A stretch of DNA of 64,000 nucleotides, from assembly GCA_023436205.1 (NCBI GenBank), contig JAEZKC010000068.1, forward strand, positions 1-64,000, read 5' to 3'. The position numbers and the translations under genes are program-made. The stretch's first letter is position 1, and each line of letters starts with the position of its first letter. The notes under the pieces are model-generated. The model had not been told where the DNA came from and made no database searches. It worked only from the letters and a program-made list of their open reading frames with translations. This document shows, in pieces, positions 1-7,754 of this stretch. The stretch is from Fibrobacterota bacterium. Lineage in GTDB: Bacteria > Fibrobacterota > Chitinivibrionia > Chitinivibrionales > Chitinispirillaceae.

Positions 1-140
1 GGGACGGACTATTGAAATCTGCTATTAAGGGACGGACTATTGAAATCTGCTATTAGGGGACGGACTATTGAAATCTGCTATTCGGGGACGGACTGTCGAA
101 ATTCTCTATCCCGGGATGAATTATCAAAATTCCCTGCGAT
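1..140 (+). repeat. 28-bp tandem array of the GGGACGGACT repeat
   Basis: Units begin at 1, 29, 57, 85 and 113 with an exact 28-bp period. The first three are nearly identical, the fourth has several changes and the fifth is strongly degenerate. Each starts GGGACGGACT and continues with TTGAAATCTGCTATT or a variant. The array touches the window edge, so its true length is unknown. There are no spacers between units, so it is not a CRISPR. The head matches the REP-like family described at 13925, 16890, 18295 and 38744. Confidence 0.9.
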
Positions 141-264
141 ATAACCTTTCCATCCGGGCGTGTATTCGTTTTAGCGGAACTGCTGTCGGAGTGCGGTGCC
201 TTCATTACGGCAAAAATTCCCTGAACGATTATCTCATTATCCGCTATTCAGCTCTCGTCTGCCT

Positions 265-990
265 CTATTCCTCCTCACCGGGACAGAAGCAATTCTCGAC
301 TGAATCCCCCAGGCAATCAGGTTCGTCCTCCACCGTGTACATGCCATCGTCGTATTTGTAAATGTATCGTTTTTTATCTACTTTTTTCACTAAGGTGTTA
401 TAACCACTTTCATCGGGCTTGCCGATCCCGATCACCGCGGATTCCTCATAGGCGAAATAGGTTTCGGTATCATAGGCGATATTGTTGCCGTCTGCGGTAT
501 AATTCATCAAGGTTGATAATATCGGACGGATTTCATCCCCGGAGAACTCGAACAGCTCAAGCTTCCTGCATTCCCAGCCACCTCCCTTTGTGGGCCCCTG
601 GGTGAAAAAGCGGATAATGATCGCAGTCAGATTCTTTTTCACTTTGTAAGGAGCGAAATCAAATTCGCTGAACCGGTATTGGCCAAGTCCCGCTTTATAG
701 GAAGCAAGGATGCGTAAGGACTTGCCTTTCTGTTTCACTACATGCACGGTATAATTCGACGTGTCTTCGGAATACACGATAAAGAGGCTGTCCTTCGAGG
801 ACCATTTTTTCATCGCCAGGCCGCATGTCCGGGGTCCGGTGCCTGTAAGTTTATAGACCGAATCGATGGAAACTGATTCGGGGATATTCTCCTTCGAATT
901 GCCCATAGTTGATGGAAAGCAGTTTTCGCATGCCGAGAGAAGATGAAAGGAGAGGAGCATGATCATGAATATAACAGAACTTTTAATCAT
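265..990 (-). CDS. Putative lipoprotein of unknown function
   Basis: This encodes a 241-residue exported protein. It starts with a basic-hydrophobic signal segment (about residues 1-20) ending in L-S-A-C, a lipobox with Cys21 as the predicted lipidated residue, so it probably sits in the outer membrane or periplasm. No recognised domain follows. The C-terminus is acidic and contains four closely spaced cysteines. The ATG at 990 overlaps by a few bases the end of an open but start-less reading frame from further upstream (983-1207), an arrangement typical of operon partners. The gene lies between two groups of the GGGACGGACT repeat. The coding call is good; the function is unknown. Confidence 0.7.
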   Translation of the reverse strand: MIKSSVIFMIMLLSFHLLSACENCFPSTMGNSKENIPESVSIDSVYKLTGTGPRTCGLAMKKWSSKDSLFIVYSEDTSNYTVHVVKQKGKSLRILASYKAGLGQYRFSEFDFAPYKVKKNLTAIIIRFFTQGPTKGGGWECRKLELFEFSGDEIRPILSTLMNYTADGNNIAYDTETYFAYEESAVIGIGKPDESGYNTLVKKVDKKRYIYKYDDGMYTVEDEPDCLGDSVENCFCPGEEE

Positions 991-1207
991 AATGATTCTT
1001 TCTATTAATGATGTAACCGATAATATTTTTTCGCGCCTCCGATGAGAGTTCGGATGCGATTACATGATGGCGCGAATTCACGAACACCCATACCGGTCTC
1101 CCCGTTGGCGTCGAAGCAGAGAAGGTGAACGGACTATCTGTATATAAATAGTTTACGGTTGACGTGCAAGGGTATGGAGGATGAATTGAGTGTATGGGAT
1201 GTTGAAC
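983..1207 (-). pseudogene. Possible 3' stump of a gene upstream of the lipoprotein
   Basis: The minus strand stays open for about 74 codons from just after an in-frame stop (1208-1210) to a TAA at 983-985. That TAA overlaps the lipoprotein ATG in the pattern ATGATTAA. There is no ATG in the frame and its 5' side runs into repeat sequence around 1196-1280. The translated part around 1040-1130 looks protein-like rather than low-complexity. The simplest reading is the C-terminal remnant of a gene whose front was lost where the repeats inserted. A chance open frame cannot be excluded. Confidence 0.3.
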
Positions 1208-1280
1208 TTATAATCTGCTATTCAGGGACGGACTACCGAAATCTGCTATTCGGAGACGACCCAGTGAAGTTGCTATTTGG
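1196..1280 (+). repeat. REP-like units in tandem (28-29 bp period)
   Basis: A good unit (GGGACGGACTACCGAAATCT...) occupies 1225-1252. A degenerate unit follows at 1253-1280 and another precedes it at 1196-1224 with the TAATCTGCTATT tail. The spacing matches the array at 1-140, so this is a second, decayed outpost of the same family. Confidence 0.75.
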
Positions 1281-1350
1281 CAGGTCATTTTATTGCCACC
1301 CACAATGATCACAAAATATTGTATTATAGAAGCGTTGAGGGAGAGATAAT

Positions 1351-1407
1351 GCCGATTCTCACATTGACCGCGGATGAGATCTGAATCGTGATTACCTGAT
1401 TCTCATG
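1351..1407 (+). repeat. Left copy of a ~57-bp direct repeat flanking the VF530 gene
   Basis: This segment matches 1876-1933 in the same orientation. The shared core includes TTCTCACATTGACCGC and ATGAGATCTGAATCGTGATT, with one 1-bp length difference and a few substitutions. The two copies are about 525 bp apart and enclose the small gene at 1510-1752. Confidence 0.8.
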
Positions 1408-1509
1408 ACTATGTACTAGCTATTCGGTTGTGAAAAGGGGCATTAAACTGTATTGATGTAAAATTATAATTATGCGTGTGCCATGCGCGTTTGGGGGATG
1501 TAGTCTACA

Positions 1510-1752
1510 ATGAATAACTCCAGTGAACAGAAAAATAATCCCCTGCACGGGATTACCCTCGAGAGAATACTTGAGGTATTAGTCGAGCATTATGGATGGA
1601 ATTGGCTGTGTGGGAAAGTGAAGATCAGGTGCTTCTGCAATGATCCAAGTATCAAGTCCAGTTTGAATTTTCTTAGGCGTACATTGTGGGCACGGGAGAA
1701 GGTTGAGAAAATTTATGTTAAACATATTAGAAATAATTCCAGAGAGCCATAG
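1510..1752 (+). CDS. VF530-family small DNA-binding protein (DUF2132)
   Basis: The product has 80 residues, the usual size for this single-domain family. It shows the family hallmarks in order: N-P-L-H-G-I-T-L-E near residue 11, an H/E-Y-G-W segment near 27, the I-R-C-F-x-N-D/N-P-S-I-K-S-S-L stretch around 40-53, and F-L-R-R-T-x-W-A-R-E-K-V-E around 54-67. The family is annotated as DNA-binding; its cellular role is not established. The gene stands alone, between the two copies of a 57-bp direct repeat and close to REP-like units, so it may have moved as a small cassette. No strong Shine-Dalgarno site is evident (TGGGGGATGTAGTCTACA lies upstream of the ATG). Confidence 0.85.
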   Translation: MNNSSEQKNNPLHGITLERILEVLVEHYGWNWLCGKVKIRCFCNDPSIKSSLNFLRRTLWAREKVEKIYVKHIRNNSREP

Positions 1753-1856
1753 GAGTGGTATGATAGTACAATGTTACTTGTGACCGAAACTCTTCGGTGG
1801 TGACCAGCTAATCTGAAAACACTTCAACGCGAATGGCGCAACTGAAGATTGTGTTC

Positions 1857-1882
1857 GGGGATGGACTGCCGAAATGCCGGTT
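1857..1882 (+). repeat. Single REP-like unit
   Basis: GGGGATGGACTGCCGAAATGCCGGTT has the family head with one change, followed by the small inverted motif CCGAAATGCCGG. It abuts the right copy of the 57-bp direct repeat. Confidence 0.7.
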
Positions 1883-1933
1883 CTCACATTGACCGCCAAA
1901 TGAGATCTGAATCGTGATTACTTAACTCTGATG
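1876..1933 (+). repeat. Right copy of the ~57-bp direct repeat
   Basis: Partner of 1351-1407, same orientation. It runs directly from a REP-like unit on its left into the VNGEDA repeat on its right. Confidence 0.8.
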
Positions 1934-2008
1934 AATATTTTCGATGGTATTTCAGTGCGGGAGAAAGAGCTGGTGACCTGAGAGGCGTCTTCGCCGTTAA
2001 CTAAAAAT
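1918..2008 (-). repeat. VNGEDA repeat, copy 1 (remnant reading frame)
   Basis: On the minus strand this reads as the tail of a protein, V-N-G-E-D-A-S-Q-V-T-S...S-R...S-K-I-F-I-R-V-K-stop. The segment at 16641-16721 (plus strand) is similar in DNA and in translation and ends with a stop at nearly the same place. The DNA match spans about 75 bp, beginning at GTTAACGGCGAAGACGCC. The shared frame and stop suggest descent from a coding sequence, perhaps the 3' end of a lost mobile gene. The family was not recognised. Confidence 0.55.
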
Positions 2009-2057
2009 ATCTGAAAAATCAAGATGGTAGATTGTTCGTACATACAAATTGCCAAGG

Positions 2058-2087
2058 GTAAAAACAGGAGAGGAAAGCCTCTCCTGT
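2058..2087 (-). terminator. Rho-independent terminator of the flavoenzyme gene
   Basis: A perfect 10-bp stem (ACAGGAGAGG / CCTCTCCTGT) with a 4-nt loop lies just downstream of the stop at 2097. On the minus strand it is followed by TTTTACCC. Confidence 0.85.
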
Positions 2088-2096
2088 CGGAAAATA

Positions 2097-4043
2097 TCAT
2101 ATTAATGTAAATGCCGCGTCGAATGCACTTCTTACCGCAAAGGCCACATTGGCGGGCTTTAGTGCATCTCCAAGGACCTGAACTCTGTCGAATGACTCTC
2201 TCCACTTGACAATTTCCTCATCGGGGGGTTCGAGCCCGAGTGATAGTATAACAAAATCGGCATGCAGTTTCTTAAGCTCATCATTGCCGGATCGTATTTC
2301 CACCTGGTGATCATTAATAGCCGTAATCTTGTGATTGGTAAGGATTTCCACGTTTTTATTTTTCTCCACACTGTCAATTGTAACTTTTTGAATCGTAGGA
2401 TCCTGGTTTGTAGCCAGATTCGGAAGCATTTCGACTAGAGTAACTTTAACCCCTTTCAAACCAAGCATATCGGCAGTCTCGCATCCGGTCATCCCGCCAC
2501 CCACCAGTACCGCACTCGATCCCGACTGGATGATATCCGGATTTGACAGTACATCTAAAGCAGTAATCACATTATCGCCCCTAACACCGGGAATATTGGG
2601 GATAATCGGTCTCCCGCCTATCGCAACAAACACCGCGTAAGGGTTCTCCTTTTTCACCATTTCCACATTGGCTTCGGTAGAGGTTCTCACCTCTATGCCC
2701 AAGGCCTTGAGGTTAGCACGTAAGCCATTATTATACCACATGATAGGGTCCTTATTGGGAGGTTTGCATCCAAGAATAAGCTCTCCTCCCTCTTCTGACC
2801 TTTTTTCATATACTATCGGTTTGAAACCCCGCATGGAAAGCACCATTGCTGCTTCCATACCCGCCGGGCCCGCTCCGATAACCGCTACTTTCCGCCCGTT
2901 TCCATCCTTGGGAAAATTGGGGAATTCTCTTTCTCTTCCGGTACGTGGATTTACCGCACATTCGATACGTCTCAAGGAAAAAATTGTGTCTAAACAGTAA
3001 AGGCAAGCGATGCAGCTAATGATCTGATCTTCCTTGCCTTGCGCCGTTTTGTTGACCCACTCACTATCGCAGAGAAGCCCTCGTCCGATTGCCACAAAAT
3101 CGGCCTTTTTCTGTTGAAGGATCTCCTCGGCAGTAACAGGACGCTTGATGGCCCCCACGGTGATTACCGGAATCTTGACTGCCTCACGAACGCTGGCCGC
3201 CAAATTGGATCGCCACCCTTCAGGGTATGTGATTGGTTCAATGATAGTTTCCATGCTTTCGTAAGTACCGCTGCTTATGTCGAGAGCATCGGCTCCAGCC
3301 TTCTCCAGAGCTTGCCCGATCTTCACCCCCTCCTCCAGTTTAATGCCGTAGCTGGTGAATTCGTCGGCGCTGTATCGCACCACAACGGGGAATTCTTTTC
3401 CGCAGGCGTTTTTTATTCCAGCAATGATTTCAGAAACAAAGCGCATACGATTTTCAAAAGAACCGCCATACTGATCGGTCCTGCGATTGGTGTGTGGACT
3501 TAAAAATTCACAAATGAGGTAGCCGTGGGCCCCGTGCAGTTCCACTCCGTCTAAGCCGGCCATTTTCATGCGGATAGCACCACTTACAAACTTCTGCACC
3601 AAATCCTGGACTTCCTGAGTGCTTAAAGCCCGCGGTTCCACTCCAATGACCTGATTGGTAACCCTGCTGGGAGCAACCAGTTGTTTTCCACCCGTGAGCA
3701 TAAGGTTGGATTGATTTCCGGCATGATGAAGCTGGGCGAAAATTCTGGTGCCATATTTCTGCACCGCTCCCGCAAGTCTGCTGAAACCCGGAATGAAACG
3801 ATCATCATCGATCCGAAGCTGATCGACTGTTGCTTTTCCCAGTTCATATTCTACACATACCACTTCTGTAATGATCAGCCCGACTCCGCCGGCTGCTCTC
3901 TCTTCATAATAGGCAATTGAATGGTCGCTCACATCGCCGTCTGTTCCCGCCAGAACTGTCCCCATGGGAGGCATGACAACCCGGTTTTTCAAAATGACAG
4001 ATCCGATATGTCCTTCTGACAAAAGAATCCTGTTGCGCTGCAT
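2097..4043 (-). CDS. NADH:flavin oxidoreductase / 2,4-dienoyl-CoA reductase-like flavoenzyme
   Basis: The 648-residue product has the FadH-type layout. An old-yellow-enzyme TIM barrel (about 1-345) carries H-G-A-H-G-Y-L and the Y-G-G-S-x-x-N-R-x-R-F motif near 195-205. A 4Fe-4S cysteine cluster (C-I-A-C-L-Y-C...C) lies near 342-360. Then come an FAD-binding G-A-G-P-A-G-M motif near 390 and a second NAD(P)-binding G-G-G-M-T-G-C-E near 515. E. coli FadH is 672 residues. Members reduce enoyl-CoA or related conjugated substrates using NAD(P)H through FMN, the cluster and FAD; the substrate here cannot be told from sequence. The start is supported by AAGGAGG six bases upstream of the ATG. It appears monocistronic, with its own terminator. 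Confidence 0.9.
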   Translation of the reverse strand: MQRNRILLSEGHIGSVILKNRVVMPPMGTVLAGTDGDVSDHSIAYYEERAAGGVGLIITEVVCVEYELGKATVDQLRIDDDRFIPGFSRLAGAVQKYGTRIFAQLHHAGNQSNLMLTGGKQLVAPSRVTNQVIGVEPRALSTQEVQDLVQKFVSGAIRMKMAGLDGVELHGAHGYLICEFLSPHTNRRTDQYGGSFENRMRFVSEIIAGIKNACGKEFPVVVRYSADEFTSYGIKLEEGVKIGQALEKAGADALDISSGTYESMETIIEPITYPEGWRSNLAASVREAVKIPVITVGAIKRPVTAEEILQQKKADFVAIGRGLLCDSEWVNKTAQGKEDQIISCIACLYCLDTIFSLRRIECAVNPRTGREREFPNFPKDGNGRKVAVIGAGPAGMEAAMVLSMRGFKPIVYEKRSEEGGELILGCKPPNKDPIMWYNNGLRANLKALGIEVRTSTEANVEMVKKENPYAVFVAIGGRPIIPNIPGVRGDNVITALDVLSNPDIIQSGSSAVLVGGGMTGCETADMLGLKGVKVTLVEMLPNLATNQDPTIQKVTIDSVEKNKNVEILTNHKITAINDHQVEIRSGNDELKKLHADFVILSLGLEPPDEEIVKWRESFDRVQVLGDALKPANVAFAVRSAFDAAFTLI

Positions 4044-4184
4044 GATATCCTCCTTCAGATACTGGGCGGAACAAGGGTTTAAAGAAAAAGAAAGCCTGAG
4101 ATGGTAAGGCTACCGAGATACAAAGGAACACGCAGCAAGAAGTTTGCCGAACTGATTGTGGTAATTAAAAGGGGAGAATCATCC

Positions 4185-4219
4185 AAAAGTGAATGAAGAG
4201 TTTCCCTTGATTCACTTTT
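4185..4219 (-). terminator. Hairpin terminator after the fibro-slime gene
   Basis: AAAAGTGAAT and ATTCACTTTT form a perfect 10-bp stem around a 15-nt loop, 25 bp past the stop of the minus-strand gene ending at 4245. The A/T ends supply a short U-tract. Confidence 0.65.
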
Positions 4220-4244
4220 AGAGAAGTGTTGAAGCTAAATGCGT

Positions 4245-5771
4245 TTATCTTTTAACTGCTATTTTCAGTCGTTTTTGCGTCTTCTCCCCATCCTGATATT
4301 TGGCATTAATTAATACCAGGTAGGTGCCGTTGCCAACAGCCCGGCTGCCTCTATTCTTTACATTCCAGTAAATTCCGTATAAGCCGCTTTGGCCGGCGCT
4401 TTTAAGTGGCAGATTGACTGCCACAAGGTTTCCGGTGGCATCATAAATATCCGCTGAACCGAAGCGGTCTGATCCAGCCACTTGCATAAGTGGAATTCTT
4501 GAATATAGACTTACCACTGCCCCCCTTGTGTTTTCACCCACAATAGGGGCATAAGCCTGCCGAATTCTTTCATCCATTTCCTTGTCTGGTGAGACTGGCG
4601 TGGGATAACCTGCGACTTCTATACTTGACGCTTTATCAATTTCCACCCGCACACGTGACAATACTTGAGGATGGTTGCCTTCGGTATCGATTACGTATTT
4701 GCTTCCGAGTTTAAAACTGATACTGTCTGCTTGATGTTTTTGCGGATCGTCGATTGATACCAGAAGCTTTACTGAAGTGATAAAGCCGCTTTTGCAGCTC
4801 CCGACAAATTCAGAACCGCTGAGAGGGTTTGCTCCTCCACCGGTATAGATAAATGCACTGTCAGGGGGAACTTCTAGCAGATCACTGCATTGAACAGGCA
4901 TGTTGAAATTCACAACCAGCGTATCTTTCGAATCGGTTGCCGACCCTGCTTTGAGAACGGCCCGCTTTATCATCGGACCGCGTCTATCCCAGAGCGTAAT
5001 CATGTTTGTTGTGATTTTAATGCGACTGTTTGATGTATGCCGCTCTGCATAATAAAAGTCAAGTGGGTACACTTCTCCTTCAATCAGGCCAATGCTGCTT
5101 CCCAAGCTGTCCATGTCGATGGAGCCGCTCATCGCGTTATGAATTCCTCCAAGATCAAGAACAAGCTTGCCGTTAACAAAAGCCCACACGTCATCGTCCC
5201 CCATGAAATCAAAAATCATATCCTTGCGAAAAATGAAATAGGTGTGAAGCTCCATAGTGAACGAGAAGTTATGGGTGTATCCAGAAGGTTCATTTCCGTA
5301 TCCTTTCCCGTCGAGCCAGAAGAATTCAGAAGTTCCGTTTGACCCGCTTCTTTCAAACCGATAGATCCCATCTCCGATATGAAGAAAGGGAAGCGAATCC
5401 CTGATTTGCACATTTTTAAAGGCAGTATCGTACGATACAGTCTTGATTACCGCACTGGCACCAGTCAAATCTGAGTATTCAGGGATTGTAAAATCACCTG
5501 CTGCCCAGGGTTTGAACCATTTACCAATATAACGGTTGAAAAACGGCTTGGAGCCAAGAACTGGTTTGCGCTGACTGTCAAGGGTGTCCGCTACCATGCG
5601 GGTGTAAAGTCCAGATCTGTTTTGGGGATTGAACTCTGGGTTACTGCCATCGGCATGGAAATCATAAAACACAACTGGCGCCCACATGGTATCTGCATAC
5701 TCCCCGCTCTGGGCTTTTGCCACTGTGAACCATACAAGCGCGATTAAGCATAATTTTGAATACGTTTTCAT
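4245..5771 (-). CDS. Fibro-slime domain secreted protein
   Basis: The 508-residue product begins with a signal peptide (about residues 1-20, ending A-K-A-Q). A fibro-slime domain follows: W-A-P-V-V-F-Y-D-F near 31, then the PA14-like core with M-E-L-H-T-Y-F-I-F and F-M-G-D-D-D-V-W-A-F-V-N-G-K-L-V-L-D-L-G-G-I-H (about 190-225). The C-terminal ~85 residues resemble the FlgD-Ig/secretion-tail type (D-A-T-G-N-L, N-G-T-Y-L-V, basic end). Such proteins are abundant in Fibrobacter and other surface-adhering bacteria, where they are associated with the cell surface. The ATG at 5771 is preferred because AAAAGGAG precedes it and longer starts would run into the upstream gene. It follows the OmpA-like gene by 22 bp, so the two are probably co-transcribed and may form one surface structure. 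Confidence 0.88.
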   Translation of the reverse strand: MKTYSKLCLIALVWFTVAKAQSGEYADTMWAPVVFYDFHADGSNPEFNPQNRSGLYTRMVADTLDSQRKPVLGSKPFFNRYIGKWFKPWAAGDFTIPEYSDLTGASAVIKTVSYDTAFKNVQIRDSLPFLHIGDGIYRFERSGSNGTSEFFWLDGKGYGNEPSGYTHNFSFTMELHTYFIFRKDMIFDFMGDDDVWAFVNGKLVLDLGGIHNAMSGSIDMDSLGSSIGLIEGEVYPLDFYYAERHTSNSRIKITTNMITLWDRRGPMIKRAVLKAGSATDSKDTLVVNFNMPVQCSDLLEVPPDSAFIYTGGGANPLSGSEFVGSCKSGFITSVKLLVSIDDPQKHQADSISFKLGSKYVIDTEGNHPQVLSRVRVEIDKASSIEVAGYPTPVSPDKEMDERIRQAYAPIVGENTRGAVVSLYSRIPLMQVAGSDRFGSADIYDATGNLVAVNLPLKSAGQSGLYGIYWNVKNRGSRAVGNGTYLVLINAKYQDGEKTQKRLKIAVKR

Positions 5772-5793
5772 TTTATCCACTCCTTTTAAGAGT

Positions 5794-7245
5794 TTATTTC
5801 CTGATAATGACAAGCACTCTGCGGTTTTTACGCTTGTTTTCACGAGTATCGTTTGGAAACAGAGGCCTGGTTTCACCGTAACCGAATGTTTTCAGACGGT
5901 GTTCCGGGATTTTTTCAATCTCCACAAAGTACCGCTTTACAGCATCGCAACGCGCCTGTGAAAGAATGATATTATTCGCAAATTTAGCCTTTAGAGAACC
6001 AGTGATAGGGTCGTTATCGGTATGTCCCTCTATGGTGACTGGATGGTCAGGCCATTTTCTAAGGAAAATGGCGATTTCTTTGAGTAACGGTATAGCATCC
6101 GTTGGAAGCTCTGCGCTCCCTGATGCAAAATTAACCGCTGTTTCCTCTGCAAAAATCCTCACATACTCTTTTTCCTCTTCCACCCTGACTCCACGCATGT
6201 TTTTCAGATTTTGAAAACTGGCGGAGTCTTTACTGCTGTCTGATATTGCGATTTCATTTCTGACTTCACCTCTGGACTTTCCAAATGACCAGATAAGATA
6301 AAAGGAATGGGAAGAAGCTGCTTGTCCTTCGGCTTTTATATTGTACTGATAGAAGGCTTTTGCCTTGCCAAGACCTACTCTGTAAGGGATTTTCGCCCCT
6401 GCGGCCAGTCCCCAGTATTCAAGAGCCCGCTCATCAAAACCAATCTGTCCCCATAGTCCTACACTACTCAGAAACCAGTATCCAGCTCTCCCTGCCAGTC
6501 CCCATTCAACTTTTTTATTTGTTAAGTTTCCCGAACTGGTGGTAAAGTCGCGGGCGCGTGCCCAGAAGTCTCTCAAATCAAGATCCAAACCGCTCTCAAT
6601 TGTAGTGTCTAAAAAATTGGCAGCCCAGGAAACCTTTATTCCCTTTGAATATGAACCGGCTTCGTTTCCCAAGTTGGGGGCGATCAGGTTTGTGGTGGAG
6701 AATCCAAACAGGTGATTCTGAATGTTATTCTGTTCAAAGAGCCGCCAGGTAGCACCCACATCGAGACCCATTCCAAAAATCGGATCTCCGAAGTTGGTCT
6801 GGGTTGCAAATATTGCATTAGCTCCTAGGCTTAACCTTTTCCAGGGGAGAATCGCATAGGACACCATTCCGTAGTAATTGTCATTGCTGATCTGGTTTTC
6901 TCCTGCAATTACCCGGTTTTGGGTTTCATCGAAACGGGCGCTGTTCACTACACCATCATGCTCACTCACAATGGAAACACCAACTGCCTGATTCGATATA
7001 AGAGGAATCGTGATACCAGTTTCTGCAAGGGTGAAAGCCCCTTGGAGCACCGGAGAGTAGGTGGCCCGCAGCGTCAGTCGATCCTCTTCGGTAAGAAAAG
7101 CCGGGTTACTCAGAGGTGAATGATACCACAAAAGGTCCCTCCATCTTCCGCTTAGAACAAATTCACCGGGAAGACCATCACCAAATACAGGTAACAGAAA
7201 CGCGAGAAGATTGAGAATAGATGCCGTTATGCATATTTTTTTCAT
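5794..7245 (-). CDS. Outer-membrane protein with C-terminal OmpA peptidoglycan-binding domain
   Basis: The 483-residue product has a signal peptide (about 1-22). A long region of alternating hydrophobic and aromatic residues (about 23-340) reads as a beta-barrel. The C-terminal OmpA domain (about 370-483) shows the family motifs F-A-S-G-S-A-E-L, E-G-H-T-D-N-D-P, L-S-Q-A-R-C-D-A-V, G-Y-G-E-T-R-P and N-R-R-V. It should sit in the outer membrane and hold the peptidoglycan. A GTG 15 bases further out is possible, but AAGGAG lies six bases before the ATG at 7245, which decides the start. It is first in an operon with the fibro-slime gene. Confidence 0.9.
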   Translation of the reverse strand: MKKICITASILNLLAFLLPVFGDGLPGEFVLSGRWRDLLWYHSPLSNPAFLTEEDRLTLRATYSPVLQGAFTLAETGITIPLISNQAVGVSIVSEHDGVVNSARFDETQNRVIAGENQISNDNYYGMVSYAILPWKRLSLGANAIFATQTNFGDPIFGMGLDVGATWRLFEQNNIQNHLFGFSTTNLIAPNLGNEAGSYSKGIKVSWAANFLDTTIESGLDLDLRDFWARARDFTTSSGNLTNKKVEWGLAGRAGYWFLSSVGLWGQIGFDERALEYWGLAAGAKIPYRVGLGKAKAFYQYNIKAEGQAASSHSFYLIWSFGKSRGEVRNEIAISDSSKDSASFQNLKNMRGVRVEEEKEYVRIFAEETAVNFASGSAELPTDAIPLLKEIAIFLRKWPDHPVTIEGHTDNDPITGSLKAKFANNIILSQARCDAVKRYFVEIEKIPEHRLKTFGYGETRPLFPNDTRENKRKNRRVLVIIRK

Positions 7246-7527
7246 ACTGAACTCCTTCACAAGGCTTTACAACCAAAGCATAAGCAGGCAACTCGGAGGC
7301 TTATTCAATGCAGGAAGGCTGCTTTGATTAGAGTATATAATCGTATTTAAATAATAAACAACAGGTATTCATTTGGGGGGTTACGCATCTGCATAGCGGG
7401 TTTTAAAAAAAGATGGTTGCCAATTAAATCTTGCAAAAGAGGTCATGTTCTTATCGTAATGCCTAATAAGTAGAAATCAACAGCTTTGAGTTGAGTGCTT
7501 GGGTGCCGGGGGGGGCATCATGCAATT

Positions 7528-7683
7528 TTATTGAGCTGGTGCTTGCGGCTGGGCGGAATCGTTTTCACCTTTTGAGGGCGTCTGCTCATCCTCTGCATTG
7601 CTGTAATCTGAATCATTTCCCATTCCGCTGTGCCCACCCCAGTTGTCATCAGAAGCCCAGTCTTTTTCGTGGATGTTATTCAT
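7528..7683 (-). CDS. Small acidic hypothetical protein
   Basis: A 51-residue frame starts at ATG 7683 behind AAAGGA (seven-base spacing). It is rich in Asp, Glu, Asn, Gly and Ser with a Pro/Gln/Ala tail and no hydrophobic segment, so a soluble disordered protein is expected. It is co-directional with the addBA-like genes and lies 71 bp past the end of the helicase gene, so it could be cotranscribed. No family was recognised; it may be non-coding. Confidence 0.4.
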   Translation of the reverse strand: MNNIHEKDWASDDNWGGHSGMGNDSDYSNAEDEQTPSKGENDSAQPQAPAQ

Positions 7684-7754
7684 TACTAATCCTTTATATC
7701 GTGAACTCAAATATAATTCTCTTGAATTCATTTGAAAATCTGAATTTGTAGGGC

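Larger units (their letters stand above)
991..1509. other. Intergenic stretch with repeats
   Basis: Apart from the possible gene stump (983-1207), REP-like units (1196-1280) and one copy of a 57-bp direct repeat (1351-1407), nothing recognisable is present. No start-bearing reading frame of credible length was found. A promoter for the small gene at 1510 presumably lies in 1410-1500, but no convincing -35/-10 pair could be assigned. Confidence 0.5.
1753..2096. other. Repeat-filled intergenic stretch
   Basis: It holds a small hairpin (1783-1798, ACCGAA/TTCGGT, no U-run), a REP-like unit (1857-1882), the right copy of the 57-bp direct repeat (1876-1933), a copy of the VNGEDA repeat (1918-2008, minus strand) and the terminator of the flavoenzyme gene (2058-2087). 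No further gene is supported. Confidence 0.6.

Noticed and set aside
1..140. Possible CRISPR array
   Set aside because: The 28-bp units are contiguous with no spacers and degrade in sequence; no cas genes are present.
68..361. 97-codon plus-strand frame at the left edge
   Set aside because: It begins inside the tandem repeat and runs antisense into the lipoprotein gene.
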